Assembly (NCBI RefSeq): GCF_947494055.1 | Contig: NZ_CANLTR010000010.1 | Span: 1-64,000 of the forward strand | Source: an uncultured Jannaschia sp. | GTDB taxonomy: Bacteria > Pseudomonadota > Alphaproteobacteria > Rhodobacterales > Rhodobacteraceae | Direction: 5' to 3' | DNA length: 64,000 bases | Part shown: piece after piece, positions 54,842 to 62,704 of the stretch | Layout: every line of letters starts with the position of its first letter | Numbering within the stretch: position 1 is the stretch's first letter | Program-made: the position numbers and the translations under genes | Notes under the pieces: generated by a model | What the model saw: the letters and a program-made list of their open reading frames with translations, nothing else | Databases searched by the model: none | Told to the model about the DNA's origin: nothing

Positions 54842-57840
54842 ACGTTTCCGCCATCTCCCGCGACCGCCTCCACACCGAGGCCGCGGTAGAAACCTACTTC
54901 GTCGATCAACTCTTCCGCCTCCAGGGATGGCGTGAACGGACTTTCAGGCCCGAGACCTACGACCGCGCTCGCGCACTTGATACCGAGATCCTTGCCGAGT
55001 TCGTCCGGACGACCCAGCCCAACGTCTGGCAGAGGCTCTGCGACCACTACCCCGGCGCCGAGATCGAAACGCTCGCCCGTCAGACGGACGCCCGGCTTCG
55101 CGCCATCGGCACGCTCGAAGTCCTTCGGAAGGGCATCACGGTCGTCCCGGGGATCAAGATCACGCTCTGCGCCTTTCCGCCGCCCTCCGCGCTGAACGCC
55201 GATCTGGTCCGGCTCTACGAGGGCAACATTCTGACAGTCATGCGACAGGTCCGCTACTCGCGGGGGAACGAGAACGCGATCGACGTCGTCCTCTTCGTCA
55301 ACGGCCTGCCTGTGGCGACGATGGAGTTCAAGAACACCCTGACGGGCTCGACCTACCAGACGGCGGAACGCCAGTACCGGACCGACCGTCCGGCCGCGGG
55401 CGAGCCGCTCCTGACGTTCAAGCGCGGGGCGCTCGTCCACTTCGCGCTCGACCAGGATAACGTGTCGATGACGACGCATCTCGACAACGGCCGGACCCGA
55501 TTTTTGCCGTTCAATCGGGGCAGGGACGGAGGTGCCGGCAATCCGGACGTCGAGGACGAGTTCCGGATCGCCTATCTCTACCGGGACATCGGTGCTCGGC
55601 GCGCTGTCTTCTCTCGAGCCGTTCTCCTCGGCATCCTACATCGTTTCGTTCTCGTCGATGAGGTCGAGCAGCCGAACGGCCGGGTGAAGCGTACGACGAT
55701 CTGGCCGCGCTACCAGCAGCTCGATGCAGTCCTTTCTTTGGTCGATGATGCCAGGCGTGCAGGCGCCGGGCAGAATTACCTGTTCCAGCACTCTGCCGGT
55801 TCCGGCAAGTCGAATACGATTGCCTGGGCCGCGCATCACCTCGCCACTCTGCACGACGAAAATGACCGGCCCGTATTTGACACGATCATCATCGTCACGG
55901 ATCGTGTCGTGCTCGACCGTCAGCTTCAGTCGACGGTCAGTTCGTTCGCGCAGACCAAGAACTACGTCAAACCGATCGACGGAACGTCTCGTCAGCTCCG
56001 GGAGGCGCTCGAGAAAGGCGCGAAGATCATCATCTCGACGATCCATAAGTTCTCGACCGATCAGCTTTCGGTTCTGCGGAACGAGGAGAGCCGACGCTTC
56101 GCCATCATCATCGACGAAGCGCATTCGTCGCAATCCGGAAAGCACGCTGACAGCATGGCGCGAGTGCTGGCAGAGGGCGACGCCGACCCGGAGGCCGAGC
56201 TGGATGCCACCGAGGCCGCGCTTCTCGCGCTGCAGAACCTCCGCAGCCCACAGGCGAACCTTTCCTATCTCGCCTTCACGGCAACGCCGAAGAACGTGAC
56301 TATAGAGCGGTTCGGGCAGCCCGGGCCGAACGGACCGCAGCCTTTCCACCTCTATTCGATGCGGCAGGCGATCGAGGAGGGCTTCATCCTCGACGTCCTC
56401 GGCAACTACCAGACCTACAGTTCCTACGCGAAGCTCGAGAAGGCGATCGAGGACGATCCACGCTTGTCCGAGCGGCGTACGTCCCGCAAGGTCGCGCGCT
56501 TCATCGACTTCCATGAAGTCGCGATGGCCCAGAAGGCCGAGATCATAGTCGAGCATTTCCGGCGGCACGCGCTGCCTGAGTTGAACGGCCAGGCAAAGGC
56601 GATGGTGGTCACGTCGAGCCGCGAGCACGCCGTCCGAACGCGCGATGCCATCCGCCGCTATGTCGAGGCCGAAGGCTACGACGACGTGCATGCCCTCGTT
56701 GCCTTCTCGGGCGAGATCACGATCGACGGCCAGCCCGTGACCGAGCCCGGACTGAACGGCTTTGGCGAGACCGAACTTCCGCGGCGGTTCGACGAGGGTC
56801 CCTGGAACGTCCTCGTCGTCGCCGAAAAATACCAGACCGGATTCGACCAGCCGAAGCTCGTCGCGATGTATGTCGACCGGAAGCTCGCCGGCCTGCAGGC
56901 CGTCCAGACGCTCGCACGCCTGAACCGAACCTATCCCGGCAAGACGCGGACCTACATCCTCGACTTTCGCAATACCGTGGAGGAGATCCAGGATGCGTTC
57001 CGGCCGTACTACAACACGACGACGCTCGAGGACGTCTCGGATCCGAACCAAGTCTACAACCTGCATGCCCGGCTCCTCGAGTTCGGAATCCTGCACGAGG
57101 ATGAGATCGACCGGTTCGTCACGCGTTTCCTCGCGGCCGGGCGGCGCGTCGAGGAGCGGCCGGTGCTCGAGGGTATCGTACGGCAGGCCGTCGAGCGGTT
57201 CCGCGAAGGGCTGGATGAGGACCGGCAGGAGGAGTTCCGGCAGATCCTTACCTCGTTCCTGCGGTTCTATGCGTTCATCGCGCAGGTCGTCCGGCTCGGA
57301 GACGCAGAGCTGGAAAAGCTCTCCATTTACGGATCGTGGCTGAAGCGCCTCTTGCCAACGCGGGAGGCGCCGCAGGGTGACGACATTACCGACGACATGC
57401 TCGATCTCGAGGCCTACCGGATCGAAGCGCATGGCGAGAGTCAGGATGCAAGCCTCGGTGCAGGCGACGCCGCCCCCTTGAGCCCGATCGATCGGTTCGG
57501 CGCCAACCCGTTCACGGAAGAGGAGGCCCGTGCGCTCTCCGAGATCATCGACAGCTTCAACGCGCGCCACGGCACGAACTTCACGGAGCAGGACTACGTA
57601 CGGTTCGAGGCCGTGAACGACGACATCGTCGGCGACGATGCCTGGGGGGAGATGCTGCGAAACAATGCTCCGAACGACGTGCGACCAAGGTTCGACGCGG
57701 AATTCATGCGGCGCGCGATCCAAGCATTCCAGCGCGACAACGAGATGCGGAACGCGTTCCTGACGGACGCGGAGGCGCGGCGGATGCTGATGGATCTGAT
57801 GTTCCGGCGGGCGTTGCGGCAGGCGAATGAGGCAGCCTGA
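54838..57840 (+). CDS. hsdR: Type I restriction endonuclease/translocase subunit
   Basis: This 1000-residue motor and nuclease subunit starts at ATG 54838. The N-terminal PD-(D/E)xK nuclease is visible at NAIDVVLFVNGLPVATMEFK (Asp147, Glu163, Lys165). The SF2 helicase follows: Walker A QHSAGSGKSNTIAWAAHHL (Lys324), DEAH at about 426, motif III LAFTATPKNVT, and later VVAEKYQTGFDQPKLVAMYV with LQTLARLNRTYPGK-like VQTLARLNRTYPGK. A helical C-terminus binds the methylase complex. It translocates and cuts unmodified DNA. Length is typical and there is no sign of disruption. Confidence 0.95.
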   Translation: MNVSAISRDRLHTEAAVETYFVDQLFRLQGWRERTFRPETYDRARALDTEILAEFVRTTQPNVWQRLCDHYPGAEIETLARQTDARLRAIGTLEVLRKGITVVPGIKITLCAFPPPSALNADLVRLYEGNILTVMRQVRYSRGNENAIDVVLFVNGLPVATMEFKNTLTGSTYQTAERQYRTDRPAAGEPLLTFKRGALVHFALDQDNVSMTTHLDNGRTRFLPFNRGRDGGAGNPDVEDEFRIAYLYRDIGARRAVFSRAVLLGILHRFVLVDEVEQPNGRVKRTTIWPRYQQLDAVLSLVDDARRAGAGQNYLFQHSAGSGKSNTIAWAAHHLATLHDENDRPVFDTIIIVTDRVVLDRQLQSTVSSFAQTKNYVKPIDGTSRQLREALEKGAKIIISTIHKFSTDQLSVLRNEESRRFAIIIDEAHSSQSGKHADSMARVLAEGDADPEAELDATEAALLALQNLRSPQANLSYLAFTATPKNVTIERFGQPGPNGPQPFHLYSMRQAIEEGFILDVLGNYQTYSSYAKLEKAIEDDPRLSERRTSRKVARFIDFHEVAMAQKAEIIVEHFRRHALPELNGQAKAMVVTSSREHAVRTRDAIRRYVEAEGYDDVHALVAFSGEITIDGQPVTEPGLNGFGETELPRRFDEGPWNVLVVAEKYQTGFDQPKLVAMYVDRKLAGLQAVQTLARLNRTYPGKTRTYILDFRNTVEEIQDAFRPYYNTTTLEDVSDPNQVYNLHARLLEFGILHEDEIDRFVTRFLAAGRRVEERPVLEGIVRQAVERFREGLDEDRQEEFRQILTSFLRFYAFIAQVVRLGDAELEKLSIYGSWLKRLLPTREAPQGDDITDDMLDLEAYRIEAHGESQDASLGAGDAAPLSPIDRFGANPFTEEEARALSEIIDSFNARHGTNFTEQDYVRFEAVNDDIVGDDAWGEMLRNNAPNDVRPRFDAEFMRRAIQAFQRDNEMRNAFLTDAEARRMLMDLMFRRALRQANEAA

Positions 57841-57849
57841 CGCGCGGCT

Positions 57850-57942
57850 TTAATGGTGTGACCGCCCCCCGACGGCATCCGCCCCGTGCAACTGGAACAC
57901 ATTCTTCGCCAGATCGAGTCCGACCGTGATAATCTTCGACAT
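57850..57942 (-). pseudogene. IS110/IS1111-type transposase, N-terminal 30 codons
   Basis: The minus strand reads MSKIITVGLDLAKNVFQLHG and then ADAVGGRSHH before TAA at 57852-57850. The first 22 residues match the conserved start of IS110-family (DEDD) transposases, including the first catalytic Asp. The rest is gone. It lies 10 bases after the hsdR stop. Confidence 0.75.
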
Positions 57943-58004
57943 GACCGCTCCCTCCCGTGGATTACAGCGAACCTACCTTAGCGCATCGATGCCGTCGGGA
58001 GGCG
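57863..58004. repeat. Inverted repeat in an IS110/IS1111 remnant
   Basis: CGCCCCCCGACGGCATC (57863-57879) and GATGCCGTCGGGAGGCG (57988-58004) match as inverted repeats at 16 of 17 bases. One arm falls in the transposase fragment and the other upstream of it. IS1111-group elements carry sub-terminal inverted repeats around the transposase gene, so this may be a shrunken copy; the loop could also form a strong hairpin after hsdR. Confidence 0.5.
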
Positions 58005-58083
58005 GGCATACTTAAGGCCCATAGACAACTAATAAAATTCCTGTGGTTCGAACTAGCGGGGGGCGAAGGGCATGTTGACATAC

Positions 58084-58094
58084 ACCACTGTGGT
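58084..58094. promoter_or_regulatory. Palindrome upstream of mqsR, possible antitoxin operator
   Basis: ACCAC-T-GTGGT is a perfect palindrome ending six bases before the mqsR ATG. A TTGACA at 58075-58080 lies just upstream. MqsA-type antitoxins repress their own operon by binding a palindrome in this position, so this is a reasonable operator candidate. No Shine-Dalgarno sequence is seen for mqsR. Confidence 0.45.
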
Positions 58095-58099
58095 ACCAT

Positions 58100-58402
58100 A
58101 TGACTGAGAAGCGAAAGCAGACGTATGACTTGGATGCGATACACGCAACTGCGCGGAAGGACATGCAGATCACCTCAGCCGCCCTTCGCGGTGGAGCGGA
58201 AATGGGGATGACCAGAGCTGACATTATTAACGTCATATGCAGTCTGTCTCGAAAGGATTTTCAGAAGTCGATGACGACCAATTACGACCATCGGATCTGG
58301 ATGGACGTTTACCACGCACAAACTGAAGGTTACGTAATATACATTAAGTTTGTACAGGACGCCGTCACCGAATTCGTCTGTACGTCTTTCAAGGAGAGAT
58401 GA
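58100..58402 (+). CDS. mqsR: MqsR-family mRNA interferase toxin
   Basis: This 100-residue toxin of the MqsR family is an RNase that cuts mRNA in a translation-independent manner. The family pattern is clear: ITSAALRGGAEMGMTRADII, then LSRKDFQKSMTTNYDHRIWM, DVYHAQTEGYVIYIKFV and the terminal FVCTSFKER, with the Lys, Asp/His and Tyr of the active-site area kept. As in E. coli the toxin gene precedes the antitoxin gene. The stop overlaps the region just before the mqsA start. AT content is higher than in the neighbouring operon, a hint of transfer. Confidence 0.9.
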   Translation: MTEKRKQTYDLDAIHATARKDMQITSAALRGGAEMGMTRADIINVICSLSRKDFQKSMTTNYDHRIWMDVYHAQTEGYVIYIKFVQDAVTEFVCTSFKER

Positions 58403-58404
58403 TT

Positions 58405-58827
58405 ATGCCTACCAAAGAGATCACCCGAGTGCATCCCGAGACCGGGGCGACTTTGGTTCGGGGAGTTCGCAAGGTAGTCCTGAACTATCGTGGGCAGAGC
58501 GAGACGATCGATCTTCCTGGTTGGTATCCTGAGAATGACCTGACGGCCGATCATGGAGTTCACGATGCGAAGGATATGCAGATTTCGGATCGGGCCATAA
58601 ATCGTATGCGAGCACGGCTTGCAGGCGTAATGGTCGCCGAGGAAGTCCGTGAGGCGCGAAGGAAATTAGGACTATCCCAACGGGAGGCCGGTCTACTTAT
58701 CGGTGGTGGGCCGAAGGGATTTCAGAAGTACGAATCTGGTGAAGTGATATTGAGCAAAATCGGAGACACTGCGTTGCGTCTTCTCTCAAATGAGCCTTCC
58801 CGAATATCCGAACTCAAACATACCTAA
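58405..58827 (+). CDS. mqsA: MqsA-family antitoxin without the zinc cysteines
   Basis: This 140-residue protein probably starts at ATG 58405 (AAGGAG eight bases upstream; ATG 58399 is possible). The C-terminal half is the MqsA helix-turn-helix: VAEEVREARRKLGLSQREAG, LLIGGGPKGFQKYESGEV. In E. coli MqsA the N-terminal domain holds zinc with two CxxC pairs; here the matching places read HPET and WYPE, so zinc is probably not bound. The N-terminal part (TGATLVRGVRKVVLNYRGQS) should still cover the toxin. It follows mqsR directly and would neutralise it and repress the pair. Confidence 0.82.
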   Translation: MPTKEITRVHPETGATLVRGVRKVVLNYRGQSETIDLPGWYPENDLTADHGVHDAKDMQISDRAINRMRARLAGVMVAEEVREARRKLGLSQREAGLLIGGGPKGFQKYESGEVILSKIGDTALRLLSNEPSRISELKHT

Positions 58828-58920
58828 AGGGGGTAGGACTGCGATTGCACGGTCCTAGGATCTCGAGAATGACACAAAGCGCTTCACGGAACCGCTCTGT
58901 CTCTCGCGCAATCCTCTTTC

Positions 58921-59530
58921 ATGAGACATGGGATTGCAACGGCTGAGATGTGGGCGGTGGTCGAGCCTCTGCTGGTCGAGGAACGGGCCAAGCCGAACGA
59001 TGGTTGCTCGTGAGTTGCAGACCGTGAGGCCCTGCGCGGGATCGTGTTCGTCCTGCGCTCGGGCCTGCCTTGGGGGATGCTGCCGCGGACAGTGTTCGAG
59101 TGCTCGGCGATGACACGCTGGCGGCGGCTGCGTGACTGGCAAGCCGTCGGGGGTTCGGGACTGACTGCACCGGGTGCTGCCGGAATGGCTCGACCCGGCA
59201 GTTACGCTGGACTGGTACCGCACGTTGCTGGACGTGGCCTCCACTGGAGCGAACGGGGGGCGAGGCGTAACTGGAGTGCGCCCTTATGGCTGGACAGGAT
59301 CAGGCCACGCCATGCCTGGAACCATGATGTTCGCCGCGGGCCTCAACGAGCAGCGCGCGCCCGCCTCGGGGCGTCCCGACATCTTTCGGGCCCGGAGCGG
59401 CAGAGACAACCCTGCCATGATCCAGCGCGTCAAGGCCGGTGGCACAGCCGTGGCCGATCTCGCAGCCTTCTACTAGGGCTACAGGCTGCCCTCGGGCAAC
59501 CGCGTCCGTTTTGTTTTACGCGGCCATACG
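58921..59530 (+). pseudogene. Decayed IS5-family (IS427-type) transposase
   Basis: From 58921 the frame reads TAEMWAVVEPLLVEERAKPN, meets TGA, then continues ADREALRGIVFVLRSGLPWG, MLPRTVFECSAMTRWRRLRD, the typical IS427 N-terminal domain. A frameshift near 59160 moves the rest to another frame (LHRVLPEWLDPAVTLDWYRT, LLDVASTGANGG), after which the catalytic region is missing or unrecognisable; a tail GYRLPSGNRVRF and RGHTTY remains. It has a stop codon, at least one frameshift and an internal deletion, so it is dead. Confidence 0.75.
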
Positions 59531-59696
59531 ACCTACTAAGCGTCTAGGTAAGGTTCGCCATGGATCGTGTTCGCTCGGAGCCCGCGTCCAAGGCCACATG
59601 GGCGGACGATTTTTTATCCGTTTTCTACCGATCCCGCCGTTGCCCTCCGCGACGATAGCGGGGATGAACCCTTGGCCGCAGTCCGGAGGAGCGGGC

Positions 59697-61253
59697 ATGG
59701 ATCGACAAGGGCAGCACGGCGAGGCGCTCTTCGCGGCCCTCTGCTCCGATCCGTCCTCCGCGGTGGGGGCGGTCCTGAACCCATCCATAAATGACCAGCA
59801 CGGCTGGGATCACATCGTCGAGATCGAGTCAGATATAAAGCTCGAACTACCCGCCGACATGCGCGCCCCCGTTCTCACATGCTTCGCGCAGATCAAGACG
59901 ACCCGCAAGCGGAACCCAGTGACGAAGGTGAAGCTCTCGAACGCGCTGAAGGCGGCGACGTCGGCGGCCCCGTGTTTCGTCTTCCTTTTCCATTACGATC
60001 GCCACGGCGTACCGGTCCTCTACGGACGCCACCTCTGGACCGACGATATCGCGTTCATCCTGAAGCGGGCCCGCCAAGCGGGACAGGAGCCGCTGCACAG
60101 GAAGCATGTGAGCTTCGCCTTCGATGATGCGGATCGCATCGAAACCGCTCCGCAGGAATGGATCCTCGAACGGCTGGCCGGTCAGGGCGGGCTGAACTAC
60201 GCCACCGAGAAATCGAGGATCGTCGACAGCGTCGGTTACGACGCGGACAGGTTCCGTGCGTCGTTCGAGATCGATCCGGACCTAACAGGGGAGGATCTCG
60301 TGCTGAACCAGGTTGGCCTTCGGGACCGGTTCCCCGTCCGCAACCTCCGAATCGACGACATCCGGTTCGGGATCGCCGCGACAACAACCTGGATCAAGGA
60401 AGGCGAGGTATCAATAAGCCCGTCCGGGCATACGGTCACCTGCGAGCTGCGATCGTCCTCGGACGAGGTGCTGCGCTTTCCGGCCCATGCCATCATGCCG
60501 GCGGTGATCCTGGAAACGCATCCGTCCTTTCTGCTCCGGGTGCGCGCCGGACCCCTGGATATCGTCTGCAGGCCCCATACGGTTACATCGGTGAACTTGG
60601 ACGTTGACATAGGCACCCGTCACGCCCTTGCCGCGCAGGCGGCGCTGCTGGCAATCCTCGATTGGGGTTCCTGCGACCCTGTGGAGTTCCGCATCGACGG
60701 AGAAGTGGGCTGCATCTCGCGCGGTCGCGTCGAAATAGCGGGCAGCGTGCACGACGGACTGCGACGCTTGGCGGATTGCGCCCGCTACGCGACGATGCTC
60801 CTTGGAGATGAGCGCGCCGGCCAGCTCGATATCTCGCTCGACGAGCTGGGCCCTGCCATGGAGGATGCGCAACGGCTCGCCGTGATCCACTGCCACGACT
60901 ACCTGTCGATCCGTACCTTGACGGATCCTGTCATTCCCCGCTTCGACGCGCTTCTGGGCTACAGCTACGGCCGGATCGGACATTGGTCCTACGGCGCCAT
61001 CCACCAGATCGACCTGAAGGATGTGCGGGATGTCGACGGGCGGAAACATTTCGAGTTCGGGCGAGCGAAGATTGTCCGGACACGGGTGTACCGGCAATCC
61101 CTGGAGTTCGTGCGCGCCGAGATCGAGCGGGATTTCGAGGCGGTCGTCTCGAGGCGAACAGACCGGGTCGGCCGCCTCTCGGACGGCAATCTCCTCGCTT
61201 GGCTCCGGGATTGGACGGACGGCTCGGAGATCCTCTTCCGCATCGAGGACTGA
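59697..61253 (+). CDS. Unrecognised 518-residue protein with a restriction-nuclease-like N-terminus
   Basis: The gene starts at ATG 59697 with GGAGG eight bases upstream; ATG 59664 has no such site. The first 115 residues have the order seen in DUF4365/Mrr-like PD-(D/E)xK proteins: GEALFAALC (Glu10), NDQHGWDHIVEIE (Asp38), FAQIKTT (Gln65-x-Lys67), then VKLSNAL and APCFVFLFHYD. The remaining 400 residues match nothing I know; they look mixed alpha/beta, with a His/Asp-containing IHCHDYLSI and a basic RTRVYRQSLEFVRAEIERDF near the end. No membrane span or signal. The intact frame, good ribosome site and setting among restriction and toxin genes suggest a stand-alone defence nuclease. That role is an inference. 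Confidence 0.7.
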   Translation: MDRQGQHGEALFAALCSDPSSAVGAVLNPSINDQHGWDHIVEIESDIKLELPADMRAPVLTCFAQIKTTRKRNPVTKVKLSNALKAATSAAPCFVFLFHYDRHGVPVLYGRHLWTDDIAFILKRARQAGQEPLHRKHVSFAFDDADRIETAPQEWILERLAGQGGLNYATEKSRIVDSVGYDADRFRASFEIDPDLTGEDLVLNQVGLRDRFPVRNLRIDDIRFGIAATTTWIKEGEVSISPSGHTVTCELRSSSDEVLRFPAHAIMPAVILETHPSFLLRVRAGPLDIVCRPHTVTSVNLDVDIGTRHALAAQAALLAILDWGSCDPVEFRIDGEVGCISRGRVEIAGSVHDGLRRLADCARYATMLLGDERAGQLDISLDELGPAMEDAQRLAVIHCHDYLSIRTLTDPVIPRFDALLGYSYGRIGHWSYGAIHQIDLKDVRDVDGRKHFEFGRAKIVRTRVYRQSLEFVRAEIERDFEAVVSRRTDRVGRLSDGNLLAWLRDWTDGSEILFRIED

Positions 61254-61390
61254 TCTGGACACCTCCGAGAACGCGCGGTTCTGCGGAGATGATGGCTGAC
61301 GAACCTGGCGAGACGTGATTTGAGGTCCCCCTGAGAGGGGTCGCGGCCCGCTTCAGCGTTCTGGAGACGCGGGTTTTGCGTCCGTTGCCG

Positions 61391-62624
61391 TCAAGTGGGC
61401 AGAGTCCGGCTCTGGAGCCATCGCAGTCGGGTCATGTTGTAAGCGATGTTGGTCAGCGTGATCGCGGCCTTGGCGCGGGCCAGACCGATCGTGCGGATCG
61501 TCCCCCAGACGGCCTCCGTGTCGCCGGGAGGGGGCGGCCCCCCCGGGAAGGCCCCGGGGGGGCCGCATTCAGCCCCATGCGGGCCTTCTGCTGTGCGAAG
61601 ACGTGCTCGACCTTCGAGCGGACCGTCGACTTGCGGCCGTTGGCGCGAGAGGTGCGCTGCGGCATCCATTGCCCGTCAGGGTATTGCGAAGCAATGTCCC
61701 GAAAGGGGGGCGGCCGCGCGGCTTCTTGCGGTGGACCTGACTGGTCATTCCGTTCGCCTTCAACCAGCGCTCGTTCTCGGCGGAGCGGTATGCAGAATCC
61801 GCCCAGACGTCACGGGCGGTGTTCGCCGTCTGGATCAGGCCTTCGCGCAGCCGGGCGCCGTCGTGCTGCGCGGCGTCCGTCACGATCTGGCGGCGGATCA
61901 ACCCGTGCATCCGGTCGATGCTGACATGCGACTTGTCGCCGTAGATCGGGATCGCAATGTCGACGGGCTTCGAGCCATCGGCATGCGCCTTGGCTTTGCT
62001 GTATTTGACCGTCCAGCGACCATCGACATCCTTCTGTGCCGCCTTCGCGGGCTTCTCCGGCCAGATCTCCGAGGCCGTCTTCCCGGCCTTGATCGCGGCC
62101 TTCTCGCCATGGGTGTTCCTTTGACGCGGCGCCGCGACGAGGCTCGCATCCACGATCTGACCCGAGCGCGGGATGAACCCCGCCTGGTTGATCGCCAGGT
62201 CCATTTCCGCGAACAGGACGTCCAGCGCATCCGCCCGGATCAGCGCCTCGCGAAAGTCCCAGAGCGTGTTCGCGTCTGGCACCGTATCGGCGATCCCGAG
62301 CCCACAGAAACGCATCCAACTCAACCTATCGCGGACCATCCGTTCGTTCCGCGGGACATCGATCCACTGGATCAATGTCTGTCCCGCTCCACCCTCCAGG
62401 CTCAGCCCATGCAGGCTCTGCAAGACTAGCATCCGGAACTTCAGCACCACGTCCATCGCCGGACGCCCGCCCTTGGAGCTGCGTGGCCGGCCCGCTGCGC
62501 GCTCGAGGATTGGCCGGAAGCGCTCGAACTCCACCGTCGCGCTCAGCGTCTCCAGCGGATCGCCCCCGGCCGAGATCTCCGCCAGCCGGTCCTCGACGCT
62601 CCAGAACCCCGACTGCTTCGACAT
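61391..62624 (-). pseudogene. IS5-family transposase disrupted by two short insertions
   Basis: From ATG 62624 the frame reads SKQSGFWSVEDRLAEISAGG and contains the DDE-region pieces RSGQIVDASLVAAP and VWADSAYRSAENERWL. After KKPRGRP (about 61710) an extra 41-odd bases shift the frame. Coding continues in another frame as MPQRTSRANGRKSTVRSKVE and HVFAQQKARMGL (final Glu of the triad). A second insertion of about 71 bases with a strong hairpin follows, and the end resumes as IRTIGLARAKAAITLTNIAY in a third frame. All three catalytic residues survive, but on separate frames, so the enzyme is inactive. Confidence 0.75.
61534..61566. repeat. Perfect 14-bp all-GC hairpin inside the IS5-type transposase
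   Basis: GCGGCCCCCCCGGG (61534-61547) and CCCGGGGGGGCCGC (61553-61566) pair perfectly over a 5-base loop. The hairpin is the core of a roughly 71-base insertion that is absent from the expected transposase reading frame. Its runs of seven C and seven G also make sequencing error likely here. Confidence 0.85.
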
Positions 62625-62695
62625 CGCAACCTCCCCCGTCTCAAGGGGAGTGAATCATTACAGGCCACAGAGCGGTAGAGGTTTCCGGAGGTGTC

Positions 62696-62704
62696 CACCT
62701 GAAC
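62696..62704 (+). repeat. Left target-site duplication of the IS903-type element
   Basis: CACCTGAAC at 62696-62704 is repeated exactly at 63755-63763. The 9-bp length is the one expected for IS903-group elements. It overlaps the last two bases of the 12-bp inverted repeat of the older element, so the insertion hit that element's very end. Confidence 0.85.

Larger units (their letters stand above)
61318..62657 (-). mobile_element. IS5-family insertion element (about 1.34 kb), transposase broken
   Basis: The element contains the transposase pseudogene on the minus strand. Its ends are similar in inverted orientation: TGATTTGAGGTCCCCCTGAG from 61318 and, read on the minus strand, TGATTCACTCCCCTTGAG ending near 62657. 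The borders are approximate and I found no certain target duplication. It sits inside the 12-bp inverted repeats of an older element and beside a second, intact IS. Confidence 0.55.
61256..62697. mobile_element. Outer IS remnant bounded by 12-bp inverted repeats, with another IS inside
   Basis: TGGACACCTCCG (61256-61267) and CGGAGGTGTCCA (62686-62697) are perfect inverted repeats enclosing 1.44 kb. Between each repeat and the inner IS5-type element lie only 61 and about 28 bases, so the outer element has lost its own transposase or the inner element replaced it. The outer left end begins three bases after the stop of the 518-residue gene. The family of the outer element is not clear. Confidence 0.5.

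Noticed and set aside
55636-57723. 695-codon open frame antisense to hsdR
   Set aside because: Shadow of hsdR; no start signal and no domain.
61446-62429. 327-codon plus-strand frame over the IS5-type transposase
   Set aside because: Antisense to recognisable transposase pieces.
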